Of a stretch of DNA of 64,000 nt, positions 41,166 to 50,353 are shown piece after piece. The DNA is from Anaerovorax odorimutans (GTDB lineage: Bacteria > Bacillota > Clostridia > Peptostreptococcales > JAAYPU01), in the NCBI GenBank assembly GCA_016841185.1, contig JAENZQ010000014.1:1-64000 (forward strand). Direction: 5' to 3'. Below the pieces are notes generated by a model, which saw nothing but the letters and a program-made list of their open reading frames with translations, ran no database searches and was not told the DNA's origin. Positions within the stretch are counted from its first letter, which is position 1, and the number at the start of each line of letters is the position of its first letter. A program made the translations under genes and the position numbers.

Positions 41166-42737
41166 ATGCAATGGCTTAAGAATTTTATGGAAAGATTACA
41201 TACTACATGGAGCAATATGACAAGTGGGAAACGGCTCGCACTGATAAGCGTGGGAGTAGCTTTTATTGTCTCATTAACCATGTATTATTTTGTTTTTGGA
41301 AGAGTCAGTTATGTTCCGCTTTTTACGGATCTGACTGTTACGGATTCCGCAAAGGTAGTTCAGAAACTGGACGAGATGGGAGTCGGTGACTATAAGATAG
41401 AGGCAGGTGGTACTACCATATCCGTTCCGGAGGAGCAGGTAGACCGTTTGCGCATTGACCTTGCAAATGACGGAGCTCTTCCATCAAATGGGGCAGGGTT
41501 TGAATTGTTTGACGAGGCAAGCTTTACCCTTACCAGCGAGGAACGGGAGATCATGTTCCAGCGCGCCGTACAGGGAGAACTTCAACGTGCCATCATGTCT
41601 CTGGAAGAAGTAAATTTTGCGACAGTGATTCTTTCCATGCCGGTAGATTCACTGTTTGCAAGTGAAGAGAAATCCGGCAGTGCATCCGTACTGTTAAGAT
41701 TGAATGCTTTCAAAAAGTTAGAACCTCAGCAGGTAAGAGGGATCATTGCTCTGGTATCGGGAGCTGTCAAAGGAATCCCGCCCGAGAATGTTCAGGTTAT
41801 TGATACGGAATTGAATTATTTAAGTTTAGGACTTAATGAGAGTGAAGATTTAGTCAGCGTTCAGGAAACAGGGAACCGTATCAGTCTGAAACAGAATTTT
41901 GAAAATACATTGGCCAATGATCTGCAGGAGATGCTGGAAACGGCTCTTGGAAGCGGAAAAGTGGTTGTTAAGGTCAACGCAGAATTGAATTTTAACACCG
42001 AAGAAAAAACGGTTATTACTTACGGAGATACACCGGCTTTAAGAAGCATTCAGGAAAGTATCCGTCTCGAGGACGGTCAGGAACAGGACCTGAGTCTGAG
42101 TCCGGTGGACAACAATATTCAGTATTATGGAGAGAATACGGATCAGATTGCAGAGATACCCGGTTTAAGCAATTATGAAAATATTCGTAATTATGAAATA
42201 GATGAGACACAGGTACATACCATTAAAGCACCCGGAGAAGTAATCCGATTAACGACTTCGGTTATTTACGACGGAGATCTGTCTGATGAAAGAAAAGAAG
42301 CCATAGAAAACATCGTAATGGGAGCGGTGGGTTTTGATGCGTTAAGAGGAGATGCCATCAATGTCGAGGGTTTGACATTTGACCGGACTTCGGAAGTAGA
42401 GCTTAAAAAAGCAATGGAAGAAGCAGAAACGGCTTATCAGGCTGAAATGAAAAAGCAGTCCATTATCAGATATGTGGGAATGGGCGTCGGTTCTTTACTG
42501 TTCTTGATTTTCTTCATTATCATACTCATAAAAATGAGAAGGTCTTCAAAGGCTGAAAGTGAAGCCGAGGCAGCAGTTCAGCCCATGGCCATAGAGGAAA
42601 TGATTCAGGATGTATCATCAAAACTGACTCAGACCGAGGACGATGGTACGGAAACCGAGATAAAAGAGTATGCCAATGAGTCACCTGAAAAGGTGGCAGA
42701 CATTGTAAGGACTTGGATATTAAAGGATGAGGGGTAA
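41166..42737 (+). CDS. fliF: flagellar MS-ring protein FliF
   Basis: A 523-residue membrane ring protein. TM1 is at about 24-44 (LALISVGVAFIVSLTMYYFV), the ring-building domains have VPLFTDLTVTDSAKVVQKL, DLANDGALPSNGAGFELFD and NFATVILSMP, TM2 is at about 438-458 (YVGMGVGSLLFLIFFIIILI), and the acidic cytoplasmic tail ending EKVADIVRTWI binds FliG. All expected parts are present. The ATG at 41166 has AAGGGAG with long spacing. Confidence 0.97.
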   Translation: MQWLKNFMERLHTTWSNMTSGKRLALISVGVAFIVSLTMYYFVFGRVSYVPLFTDLTVTDSAKVVQKLDEMGVGDYKIEAGGTTISVPEEQVDRLRIDLANDGALPSNGAGFELFDEASFTLTSEEREIMFQRAVQGELQRAIMSLEEVNFATVILSMPVDSLFASEEKSGSASVLLRLNAFKKLEPQQVRGIIALVSGAVKGIPPENVQVIDTELNYLSLGLNESEDLVSVQETGNRISLKQNFENTLANDLQEMLETALGSGKVVVKVNAELNFNTEEKTVITYGDTPALRSIQESIRLEDGQEQDLSLSPVDNNIQYYGENTDQIAEIPGLSNYENIRNYEIDETQVHTIKAPGEVIRLTTSVIYDGDLSDERKEAIENIVMGAVGFDALRGDAINVEGLTFDRTSEVELKKAMEEAETAYQAEMKKQSIIRYVGMGVGSLLFLIFFIIILIKMRRSSKAESEAEAAVQPMAIEEMIQDVSSKLTQTEDDGTETEIKEYANESPEKVADIVRTWILKDEG

Positions 42738-42743
42738 TGCGAT

Positions 42744-43757
42744 ATGCAGGTTGCACAGACACTTACGGGAGTTGAGAAAGCAGCAGTTCTGATGATTACG
42801 TTAGGGCCTGATTTGTCGTCTAAAATATTAAAGATGCTTCCGGAATCTATGATCGAAAAAATTACATTTGAGATTGCAAATATAACACAGGTGGAACCAA
42901 CGGTAAAAGACGAAATACTAACGGAATTTATAGAGACACAGCGTGCCAGTCAATACATAAAAGAAGGAGGTCTGGATTATGCCAGAAATCTCCTGACTAA
43001 GGCCCTGGGGTCTAAAAAAGCTGAAGAAATACTGGCAAATTCCGAGCGGCTCGCTCAGAAAAGAAAGCCGTTTATACTGGCGAGGAAAACGGATCCCCTT
43101 CAGCTGTTAAAAACCATTGTCAATGAGCACCCCCAGACCATTGCACTCATATTGTGTTTCCTCCAATCTGACAAAGCGGCTCAGATCATTTCAGGCCTGC
43201 CTGACGAAATAAAAGCAGATGTCGCTTACAGGATTGCAACCATGAATAAAACATCTCCAAAAGTGATCAAACAGGTAGAACAGATTCTGGATAAAAAGCT
43301 TTCCAATGTTTTAGACGGCAATTTTGAATCTTACGGCGGCATCCAGACATTGGTTGAGATATTGAACTCAGCGAATCGGGGTACGGAAAAAAGCATACTG
43401 GAAAGCCTGGAGCAGGAAGATGCGGACCTGGCAGAAGAGATCAAGGACAGCATGTTTGTCTTCGAAGATATCATTAATCTTGACAACATTTATGTTCAGC
43501 GTGTACTCAGAGATGTGGACAACAGTGATCTGGCATTGGCTCTAAAGGGTGCGTCAAAAGAGGTGGCCGACCATATTTATGGCAATATTTCCAAACGTGC
43601 GGCTGAGACATTGAAAGAAGACATTGAATTTATGGGTCCTGTCAGAATAACCGCAGTAGAGGAGGCCCAGCATAAAATTGTGGGTGTTATCAGAAGGCTT
43701 GATGAAGCGGGAGAGATTATAATCAGCAGAGGTGATCAGGGTGAAGTCGTTGTATAA
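42744..43757 (+). CDS. fliG: motor switch protein FliG
   Basis: A 337-residue C-ring protein that contacts MotA. LTGVEKAAVLMITLGPDLSS (N domain, FliF-binding), the middle EHPQTIALILCFL (EHPQ motif), and the C-terminal torque helix with ALKGASKEVADHIYGNISKR and EDIEFMGPVRITAVEEAQ are all present. It overlaps the start of fliH by 17 bases. GGGGTAATG is a weak site before the ATG; coupling to fliF is likely. Confidence 0.97.
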   Translation: MQVAQTLTGVEKAAVLMITLGPDLSSKILKMLPESMIEKITFEIANITQVEPTVKDEILTEFIETQRASQYIKEGGLDYARNLLTKALGSKKAEEILANSERLAQKRKPFILARKTDPLQLLKTIVNEHPQTIALILCFLQSDKAAQIISGLPDEIKADVAYRIATMNKTSPKVIKQVEQILDKKLSNVLDGNFESYGGIQTLVEILNSANRGTEKSILESLEQEDADLAEEIKDSMFVFEDIINLDNIYVQRVLRDVDNSDLALALKGASKEVADHIYGNISKRAAETLKEDIEFMGPVRITAVEEAQHKIVGVIRRLDEAGEIIISRGDQGEVVV

Positions 43758-44490
43758 AATCATAAAAAATTCCGACAGCTTTGAAGAAAGAAAATCCTGT
43801 GTTGTTCCCGTAGCAGAAATTGTTACCGTATCAACGGCTGCCTCATCCGATGATTCTGGTGAAAATGTGAATGATATCATCGAAGAAGCAGAAAAAGAAG
43901 CATCCAGAATCATTGAAGCAGCAAAAATTCAGGCAAAACAGGATGCTCAGGCTGTTTTGGAAGAGCTTAAAGAAAAAACTTACCAGGAAGCTTATAAAAG
44001 CGGATTTGAGAAAGGCCGAAAGGAAGGATATGATACAGGGCATGCTGAGGGTATAAAAGAATGTGAATCACTGAGGGATCAGGCAAAAAAGGTTTTAAAA
44101 AATGCCCATGAACAGGCATTGCAGATAATAGAAAAAAATGAGGGAGAGATTATCGAGTTGTCTGTTTATATAGCAGAGCAGATATTGCAGACGGCCATTT
44201 CCAGAGATGATGCGCCTTTAATGAAAATAGCTCAGGATGCATTCCGGGAATTTAAGGACAAAAAACATGTGATCATCAGCGTTCATCCAAATAAAAAACC
44301 ATTTTTTGAAACAAATATCGAAACGCTGAAAAGAGTCTGTCCCTATACTACGGTGACTCTTCTTGAGGATGAAAAAGTACCGGAAAACGGATGCATCCTT
44401 GAAAGCGATTCTCAGGTGGTAGACACCGGGATTGACGGTCAGCTGGAAAAAATAAAGGAAGCTTTGTTGGAGATGAGACATGACGGATAA
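43741..44490 (+). CDS. fliH: flagellar export regulator FliH
   Basis: A 249-residue protein that holds the ATPase FliI at the export gate. KSLYKIIKNSDSF is the usual Clostridial opening, then a long Glu/Ala/Lys helix (about 45-125) with small-residue repeats (SGFEKGRKEGYDTGHAEGIK) and the C-terminal FliI-binding domain. The GTG at 43741 follows AGAGGTG at 6 bases, inside the fliG end; GTG at 43732 is in that site. It overlaps fliI by 11 bases. Confidence 0.92.
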   Translation: MKSLYKIIKNSDSFEERKSCVVPVAEIVTVSTAASSDDSGENVNDIIEEAEKEASRIIEAAKIQAKQDAQAVLEELKEKTYQEAYKSGFEKGRKEGYDTGHAEGIKECESLRDQAKKVLKNAHEQALQIIEKNEGEIIELSVYIAEQILQTAISRDDAPLMKIAQDAFREFKDKKHVIISVHPNKKPFFETNIETLKRVCPYTTVTLLEDEKVPENGCILESDSQVVDTGIDGQLEKIKEALLEMRHDG

Positions 44491-45808
44491 AATCCTTTTT
44501 GAAAAGTATAAAGAACGTATCCATAACGGCAGGTTCTATAAACGAGAAGGAAAGGTTAAGCAGGTTATCGGTTTAACCATTCAGGTAGAAGGCATTAAAG
44601 CTTTTGTGGGGGAAATATGTGAAATTATTATAGATGAAAAGAGAAAGATTCAGGCTGAGGTGGTGGGTTTCAGTGAACAAAAAGTTTTGATTATGCCCTT
44701 TGGCGAGCTCAGCGGTATCTCACCGGGCTCACGGGTGATTCCTACCGGTAAATGTATGCGGATAAAGGTAGGGGAGAACCTTTTGGGAAAAGTTCTGAAC
44801 GGGCTGGGACAGCCCTTCGACAATGAAAAGATCTATCTCACAGAAGAGGTGGACAGCTATCAGAATCCGCCCAATGCCCTTACCAGAAAAAGGATAGATC
44901 AAATCATGGAGACCGGTATTCGTGCCATTGATGGGCTTATTACAGTGGGTACAGGTCAGCGCATCGGTATATTTTCAGGAAGCGGTGTGGGCAAAAGCAC
45001 ATTGATAGGAAAGATATGCCGATCTTCCAAAGCAGATGTCAATGTGATTTGTCTTATAGGCGAAAGAAACAGAGAGCTGCAGAATGTACTGGATATAGAT
45101 CTGGGAGAAGAAGGGCTTAAAAAGTCCATAGTGGTCTGCGCAACATCGGACCAGCCGCCGCTTATACGGATCAAAGGCGCCTATACGGGGATTTCCATTG
45201 CCGAGTATTTCAGAGATAAAGGTAACAATGTCATGCTCATCATGGATTCTGTGACACGGTTTGCCATGGCGCAGCGGGAAATAGGACTTGCCATAGGAGA
45301 GCCTCCCACGACAAAGGGATATACTCCTTCGGTTTTTGCAATGCTTCCCAAACTTTTTGAAAGGGCGGGAACATCCGAAATAGGCTCCATAACAGCCTTT
45401 TTTACAGTACTGGTTGAAGGGGACGACTTTAACGAACCTATTTCCGACGCGGCAAGGGGAATACTGGACGGGCATATTATTTTATCCAGAAAACTTGCAA
45501 ACCAGAACCATTTTCCTGCTATAGACGTCAATAACAGCATCAGCCGTCTCATGTCCCAGATCATTACCGAAAAGCACTCGGAGGCAGCCGCCCGGTTAAG
45601 GGATGTAATGGCATTGTATGAAGAGTCGGAAGACCTGATCAATGTAGGGGCTTATGCTAAAGGCTCAAATCCTAAGCTGGACAGAGCCATTGAATTATAT
45701 CCGGAGATTATAAAATTTTTGAGACAGAAATTAAATGACAGAAACTCTATGGAAGAAACACTGGAATGGATGTATTCAATATTTAATATGGAAAAGAGTG
45801 AGTCGTAA
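44480..45808 (+). CDS. fliI: flagellum-specific ATPase FliI
   Basis: A 442-residue F1-beta-like ATPase energising type III export. Walker A is GIFSGSGVGKSTLIGKI, Walker B is NVMLIMDSVTRFA, and GEPPTTKGYTPSVFAMLPKL and FTVLVEGDDFNEPISDAARG are family hallmarks. The length is typical. Overlaps fliH by 11 bases and fliJ by 1 base, so the export ATPase complex FliH-FliI-FliJ is made in a coupled way. Confidence 0.97.
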   Translation: MTDKILFEKYKERIHNGRFYKREGKVKQVIGLTIQVEGIKAFVGEICEIIIDEKRKIQAEVVGFSEQKVLIMPFGELSGISPGSRVIPTGKCMRIKVGENLLGKVLNGLGQPFDNEKIYLTEEVDSYQNPPNALTRKRIDQIMETGIRAIDGLITVGTGQRIGIFSGSGVGKSTLIGKICRSSKADVNVICLIGERNRELQNVLDIDLGEEGLKKSIVVCATSDQPPLIRIKGAYTGISIAEYFRDKGNNVMLIMDSVTRFAMAQREIGLAIGEPPTTKGYTPSVFAMLPKLFERAGTSEIGSITAFFTVLVEGDDFNEPISDAARGILDGHIILSRKLANQNHFPAIDVNNSISRLMSQIITEKHSEAAARLRDVMALYEESEDLINVGAYAKGSNPKLDRAIELYPEIIKFLRQKLNDRNSMEETLEWMYSIFNMEKSES

Positions 45809-46263
45809 TGGGATTTCAATATTCTCTTGAAAGTGTATTGGAATACAAGAAAAAAGTTGAGGACAATAAAAAAGAAAAATTCATTCATGCAAACAATCGG
45901 TTCAGTGAAGAAACCGGTGTACTGGAAAGTATTCGTGAGCATTATCATGATACATTGGAACAGCTCGGTGCAAAAGAAGAGTTTTCTATTCATGAGCAGA
46001 AGAATTATATGCAGTATATCATGAATCTCCACCAAAAAATGGAAAAACAAAAAATCCGCATAAGTGACTGCAGAAGAAGACGGGATATGGCAAGGACAGA
46101 ATTGGAAAATGCCCAAAAAGACAGAAAGATAATGGAGAATCTCGAGGAAAAAGAGTTGAACCGGTTTAAAGAAGATATGAAAAAAAGAGAAGAAAAAGAA
46201 TTAAATGAGATTGCTTCCATGGGCTTTGTCAGGCAAAAAAACGAAAAAAACAAAAAAGATTGA
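45808..46263 (+). CDS. fliJ: flagellar export protein FliJ
   Basis: A 151-residue coiled-coil protein: FQYSLESVLEYKKKVEDNKK at the start and charged heptads to the end. It acts as the stalk in the FliI ring and links it to FlhA. The ATG shares its A with the fliI stop. Family identity rests on the opening motif, size, helix content and position. Confidence 0.93.
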   Translation: MGFQYSLESVLEYKKKVEDNKKEKFIHANNRFSEETGVLESIREHYHDTLEQLGAKEEFSIHEQKNYMQYIMNLHQKMEKQKIRISDCRRRRDMARTELENAQKDRKIMENLEEKELNRFKEDMKKREEKELNEIASMGFVRQKNEKNKKD

Positions 46264-46379
46264 TCATTATATTACAAAGAATTGTTTCCAATCAAGATGA
46301 TAGTCAAAGGCTGTGATGAATTAAAACTGTCATGTCAGCCATTGCTATATATTATTTTTTTAGAAAGGAGGTGAGAAAA

Positions 46380-48002
46380 GTGAGTATCCAGGAGATTATG
46401 TCAATGCAGCAAGAAGCTGTATCAGGTTTGCTGACGGGCTCAAAATCAAAAGCAACCGGTTTAGATTTCAACCAATTAATTGCACAGATAATCACTTCAA
46501 GCAAAAAGGGAAATTCAGAAGAAACGGCATACAGACCGTTTTCCGGTATGAAGGATCTGTATCAGGATTCAAAAATATCTTTAGAAAGCGGTACAGATGT
46601 ACTTTCACTTATTTCAGGACTGGAACTTTCTGGGAATCTGAATGAAGGGCAAAATGAAAAGGAGAATGCTTCGGAGCTTTCGGAGTTACAGGCGGTACTT
46701 TCATATGCGGTGCAAGGAATATCCCATAGCGATTCAGAGGTACAGAAAGCTTTCATGGATATATTGAATCGATATGCCCGGGAAGAGGGTCATGGCGAAA
46801 TGAAAGACGTTTCGGACAACATGGCAATACAGTTACAGTTAAAAGCAGAGAATACGACAGCCTCTTTTAGAGGACCTGAGCAGCATATGGTAAATCTGAT
46901 TACTCAATGGATGAAAGGAACAGAAAAAGACGGTTTGCCGAATTCTATGGCACAAGAAGGAGATAGAACGGAAAACCTGCAGAGTCTATTAAATCCCGGT
47001 TTACAGAAAAGACAGCAAGAACAAAATGCCGTGGAAAAGCTTCCGGATCAAATATCAAAGATGGATTTATTGAAGGAACAGAAAACAAACTTTAGGGAGA
47101 TATTACAACCCGGCGAAAAAGCACCTGAATTCGCAAAATCTGTTCAGGAATCCGGGAAAAATGTTGAAATTTCAACATATACACCTGAAAGTTTCTCGGA
47201 TTCCATGATAAAACTGAAAGAACTGTCTGAAAAGTTCATCAATGATAATGCTGCAGCCGGCAATAAAGACATGGGGAAAACAGAAGATCTTTCCTCTAAA
47301 ATTCAAAAAAATCCGGAGATAACCGGTATATCCGCTCGTTCTGTGAGTGGTGATGATTCCGCACAGCTTCAGAAAGAGGACCATTCTCAGGGAAAAGCAT
47401 TTCATGAGAAGGCAACAGACACTTTCAAAAATACCGAGACAGAAGAGCCTACAGACCATTTAAAACCTTCATTCCATAAATCTGTTGAGACAGATTCTGT
47501 GGTGAAGGAAACCAACGGGCAGGAAATTTTGTCCCAATCCGGAAAAGTAAAAAGCAGCAATAGCCCTTTGATAAGAAATCTGGGCGACATACAGATGGAA
47601 ATAATCAAAAAAACCGGACAAATGAGCGAAAAGGAAAAATCCGTTCTGACGGTGAAGCTTCAGCCGGAAGAACTGGGAAGGATGAAAATAGAGCTTGAAT
47701 TAAAAGACGGTACCGTTCACGGCAAAATATTCGTTGAAAATGAATCCGCAAAAAACGCACTTCAGCAAAATATTCAAGCCATGCGCAGCCAGATGAAAGA
47801 GCAGGGGATTTCTGTGGGGAATCTGGAGGTGGATATCGGAAATGAATCTTTCCAAAACTTTGAAGACCAACAGGAAACGATGAAAGAAGCAAACCGCTCT
47901 TTTTGGGGTTCCGGAAAACAATATGAAGCAGCTATCGACGATTTCAATACCGACGTGAACAATAATTCGAACATGGTAAACCGACTAAATGCATTGGCGT
48001 AA
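46380..48002 (+). CDS. fliK: hook-length control protein FliK
   Basis: A 540-residue protein. The long N-terminal part is Ser/Glu/Lys-rich and largely disordered (the molecular ruler). The C-terminal domain (about 430-515) has LTVKLQPEELGRMKIELELK and ENESAKNALQQNIQAMRSQM, the substrate-specificity switch fold that contacts FlhB. The GTG at 46380 follows a perfect AAAGGAGGTGAG; the ATG at 46332 precedes that site and is rejected. Confidence 0.92.
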   Translation: MSIQEIMSMQQEAVSGLLTGSKSKATGLDFNQLIAQIITSSKKGNSEETAYRPFSGMKDLYQDSKISLESGTDVLSLISGLELSGNLNEGQNEKENASELSELQAVLSYAVQGISHSDSEVQKAFMDILNRYAREEGHGEMKDVSDNMAIQLQLKAENTTASFRGPEQHMVNLITQWMKGTEKDGLPNSMAQEGDRTENLQSLLNPGLQKRQQEQNAVEKLPDQISKMDLLKEQKTNFREILQPGEKAPEFAKSVQESGKNVEISTYTPESFSDSMIKLKELSEKFINDNAAAGNKDMGKTEDLSSKIQKNPEITGISARSVSGDDSAQLQKEDHSQGKAFHEKATDTFKNTETEEPTDHLKPSFHKSVETDSVVKETNGQEILSQSGKVKSSNSPLIRNLGDIQMEIIKKTGQMSEKEKSVLTVKLQPEELGRMKIELELKDGTVHGKIFVENESAKNALQQNIQAMRSQMKEQGISVGNLEVDIGNESFQNFEDQQETMKEANRSFWGSGKQYEAAIDDFNTDVNNNSNMVNRLNALA

Positions 48003-48014
48003 AGGAGTGAGAAT

Positions 48015-48479
48015 ATGCCGGTAGACAGTGTTACATCGACCAGTCAAAACAGTGCGTCAGATACAAGCACATATGCAAGTAATCAGTTGAGTGCGGAAGA
48101 TTTTTTGCAGATCTTGGCTGCCGAACTTCAGTACCAGGATCCTACAAAAGGAATCGATACCACCCAATACATTTCACAGCTGGCACAATTAACCTCTGTA
48201 CAGCAGCTGGAAGAACTCAATACTTCCTTTTCCGATATAATGCTAAAGCAGGATCTGATGTTGGGAAGTTCTTGGATAGGAAAAGAAGTTGCAGTATATG
48301 AGGAAGACGGCACTATCAGTACAGGTGTGGTGGAAGGGTTTGTGGTAACGGATGTAGGCATACAAGTATATGTGAATGACAGTCAATACTTATTGAGCCA
48401 GATCGTTGCCGTTTCAGGGCAGACGGAGGGCGATTCCGGATCTGATGAATCAGCTGAATCCACCGGATCGGAAGAATAA
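48015..48479 (+). CDS. flgD: hook scaffolding protein FlgD
   Basis: A 154-residue short FlgD that caps the growing hook. The core FLQILAAELQYQDPTKGIDT and QYISQLAQLTSVQQLEELN is conserved; a compact SH3-like part (WIGKEVAVYEEDG...) follows, and the tail is Ser/Gly/Glu-rich. The FnIII/Tudor extension of longer FlgD proteins is mostly absent, as in other Firmicutes. AAAGGAGTGAG lies before the ATG. Confidence 0.95.
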   Translation: MPVDSVTSTSQNSASDTSTYASNQLSAEDFLQILAAELQYQDPTKGIDTTQYISQLAQLTSVQQLEELNTSFSDIMLKQDLMLGSSWIGKEVAVYEEDGTISTGVVEGFVVTDVGIQVYVNDSQYLLSQIVAVSGQTEGDSGSDESAESTGSEE

Positions 48480-48497
48480 AACAATTAGAAGGCAGGA

Positions 48498-48902
48498 ATG
48501 AAGATGACGTATCGAATCAATACAGGACGTGTGTTTCCGTATGGACCCACGGATAAAAATCAAAAGACCAATGCTCCGAAAACAGGGCAGAGTCAGACTT
48601 CTTTCAAGGAAATACTCAATAATTCCCTTCAGGAAAAAAATGCGGTCAAAATATCCAGCCATGCACAACAGCGGCTGCAGCAGAGAAATATCATACTGAA
48701 TGAAGAGGATATGGGTATTTTGAAAAATGCCATGGAAAAAGCAGAAATGAAGGGAGCAAGAGAGTCGGTAATGTTTTATAAAGAGGTTGCTCTGGTCACA
48801 AGCATTCAAAACAGAACCATCATTACGGCAGTGGATTCCAAGGGGACCGAAGAGAACATCTTTACCAATATCGACAGTGCCGTCATCGTACAATCAAAAT
48901 AA
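48498..48902 (+). CDS. TIGR02530-type flagellar operon protein
   Basis: A 134-residue protein between flgD and flgE, the position of the flagellar operon protein family in Firmicutes. SFKEILNNSLQEKNAVKISSHAQQRLQQRNI, read in parts, and LVTSIQNRTIITAVDS are the family motifs; the function is not established to my knowledge. Start ATG at 48498 or 48504. Its stop codon lies in the first base pairs of the 56-base repeat that recurs at 50152. Confidence 0.88.
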   Translation: MKMTYRINTGRVFPYGPTDKNQKTNAPKTGQSQTSFKEILNNSLQEKNAVKISSHAQQRLQQRNIILNEEDMGILKNAMEKAEMKGARESVMFYKEVALVTSIQNRTIITAVDSKGTEENIFTNIDSAVIVQSK

Positions 48903-48956
48903 CAGGCCGGACCTCCTTGAGGAAGCCTGTGTGCTGCGGAGCGAGTGAAGCAGCGC
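48901..48956 (+). repeat. 56-base double-hairpin repeat, copy 1
   Basis: Two potential hairpins: ACAGGC / GCCTGT with an inner CCTC / GAGG, then GTGCTGC / GCAGCGC. It differs from copy 2 (50152-50207) at only two positions, one of which turns a U-G pair into U-A. Confidence 0.85.
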
Positions 48957-49183
48957 AGTATCATTTAAGATTTAAGATTTAAGAGTTAAGATTGAATGAG
49001 GATTTTGCTCTTGAAATCAAAATCTTAAAGAATCTTAACTAAAGACTTAGTTTACAAAAAATTTTAATTGCTTAAAATCTTTATCATGTCATCGCGAGGA
49101 GCGGGAGCTCGAAGCGATCTCATAAGTCTATAAACAAAAGGGCAATGAAAAATCAAGGTTTAAAAAATGGAGGTTATTTAAAA
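48957..49183. other. intergenic leader of flgE1 with simple repeats and REP-like element
   Basis: It holds ATTTAAG-type heptamers (about 48963-49000), a run of CTTAA-type units, and a REP-like element at 49086-49120. No gene is supported. Confidence 0.5.
49086..49120. repeat. REP-like palindromic element
   Basis: ATGTCATCGCGAGGAGC, then GGGAGCTCGAAGCGATCT. The ends ATCGC / GCGAT and GAGC / GCTC can pair. It resembles the widespread TGTCATTGCGAGGAGC-type elements of many bacteria. Fragments lie at 26787 and 62531. Confidence 0.6.
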
Positions 49184-50104
49184 ATGTTAAGATCTTTATA
49201 TTCAGGAGTCAGCGGACTCAAATGCAATCAGAATAAAATGGATGTCATCGGCAACAATGTGGCCAATGCCAGCACCACGGCATTCAAATCAGGCAGGATG
49301 AGTTTTCAGGATGTATTCAGCCAGACTTTGGCAAGTGCCCAGGGGGCTTCAGAAGATGCAATGGGAGGAGTCAATCCCAAACAGATCGGACTGGGCGTCA
49401 GCATCGGAACCATCGATACCATCATGACAGGCGGATCCACCCAGCCTACCGGCAGGGATCTGGATTTTGCCATTACCGGAGAAGGGTTCTTCATTGTATC
49501 TCCGGACAGCACAGGGGCCACCCAGCTTTATACAAGAGACGGGATTTTTTATACCGATGAAAATGGGAACCTGGTCAATGGCAGCGGTTATCGTGTAATG
49601 GGGTATGCGGTTCCCGGGACCGGAACTTCAGGAATTGTAACGGCTGTTGATACAGATGGGGACGGAACTAATGATTATAATGTATCAGATACAGCATCAG
49701 ATGTTGATGTATCAACAACGCTTTCTCCCCTAAAAATTCCTGAAGCAATGGGAGGATATGAAGTGGAAGAATTTTCGATCGATGGGACGGGACTGGTTTC
49801 AGCAGTTTACAATGGCACGACTTATTACTTAGGAAGAGTAACTTTAGCAAAATTCAACAATCCTGAAGGTCTGTCAAAAAACGGCTCCAACACTTATACC
49901 AAAACCAATAATTCAGGTGATGCACAGGTAGGAAGTGCCGGGACAGACGGATACGGCAGCATCAAGCAGGGCTTCATAGAAATGTCAAATGTGGATCTGG
50001 CGACGGAGCTGACGGATATGATCATCACCAGTCGTGCATATCAGGCCAATTCCAAGACCATTACCACATCCAACGAAATGCTTCAGCATTTGCTGAATAT
50101 GTAA
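49184..50104 (+). CDS. flgE: flagellar hook protein FlgE, first copy
   Basis: A 306-residue hook-family protein: LRSLYSGVSGLKCNQNKMDV, GNNVANASTTAFKSGRMSFQ and the C-terminal MSNVDLATELTDMIITSRAYQANSKTI, read in parts. The middle is short (Gly/Thr/Asp-rich), so this is a small hook protein. The ATG at 49184 follows GGAGG at 9 bases; the ATG at 49145 is upstream of that site. It is followed by a strong hairpin and a paralogue of very similar design. Confidence 0.93.
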   Translation: MLRSLYSGVSGLKCNQNKMDVIGNNVANASTTAFKSGRMSFQDVFSQTLASAQGASEDAMGGVNPKQIGLGVSIGTIDTIMTGGSTQPTGRDLDFAITGEGFFIVSPDSTGATQLYTRDGIFYTDENGNLVNGSGYRVMGYAVPGTGTSGIVTAVDTDGDGTNDYNVSDTASDVDVSTTLSPLKIPEAMGGYEVEEFSIDGTGLVSAVYNGTTYYLGRVTLAKFNNPEGLSKNGSNTYTKTNNSGDAQVGSAGTDGYGSIKQGFIEMSNVDLATELTDMIITSRAYQANSKTITTSNEMLQHLLNM

Positions 50105-50116
50105 TAACAACTAATA

Positions 50117-50141
50117 CTCCGGGGATGAACCATCCCCGGAG
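50117..50141. terminator. strong hairpin between the two flgE genes
   Basis: An 11-base perfect GC-rich stem (CTCCGGGGATG / CATCCCCGGAG) with an AAC loop, followed by purines (AGAAAAAAA), not T residues. It is an RNA-stability or partial-termination hairpin rather than a classical terminator. Confidence 0.5.
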
Positions 50142-50151
50142 AGAAAAAAAT

Positions 50152-50207
50152 AACAGGCCGGACCTCCTTGAGGAAGCCTGTGTGCTGCGGAGTGAGTGAA
50201 GCAGCAC
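50152..50207 (+). repeat. 56-base double-hairpin repeat, copy 2
   Basis: Same element as 48901-48956, here with a perfect GTGCTGC / GCAGCAC second stem. It again precedes a flgE-type gene, about 150 bases before its start. Confidence 0.85.
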
Positions 50208-50353
50208 AAATTCAATTTATAATTAATAATAAACAATGAATAATTGTTGAGAATTAAATTTAGTTGCTTAAAAGTTCTGGTTACAGAACGTTGGCGATCC
50301 CGTGGATCTACAAACAAATGAGCAATTAAGGTGAATTTAGGAGGATTATTATT

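Noticed and set aside
44975..45475. Long minus-strand open frames opposite fliI and other flagellar genes
   Set aside because: They lie antisense to clearly conserved genes, have no ribosome site and no recognisable domain; they follow from codon bias.
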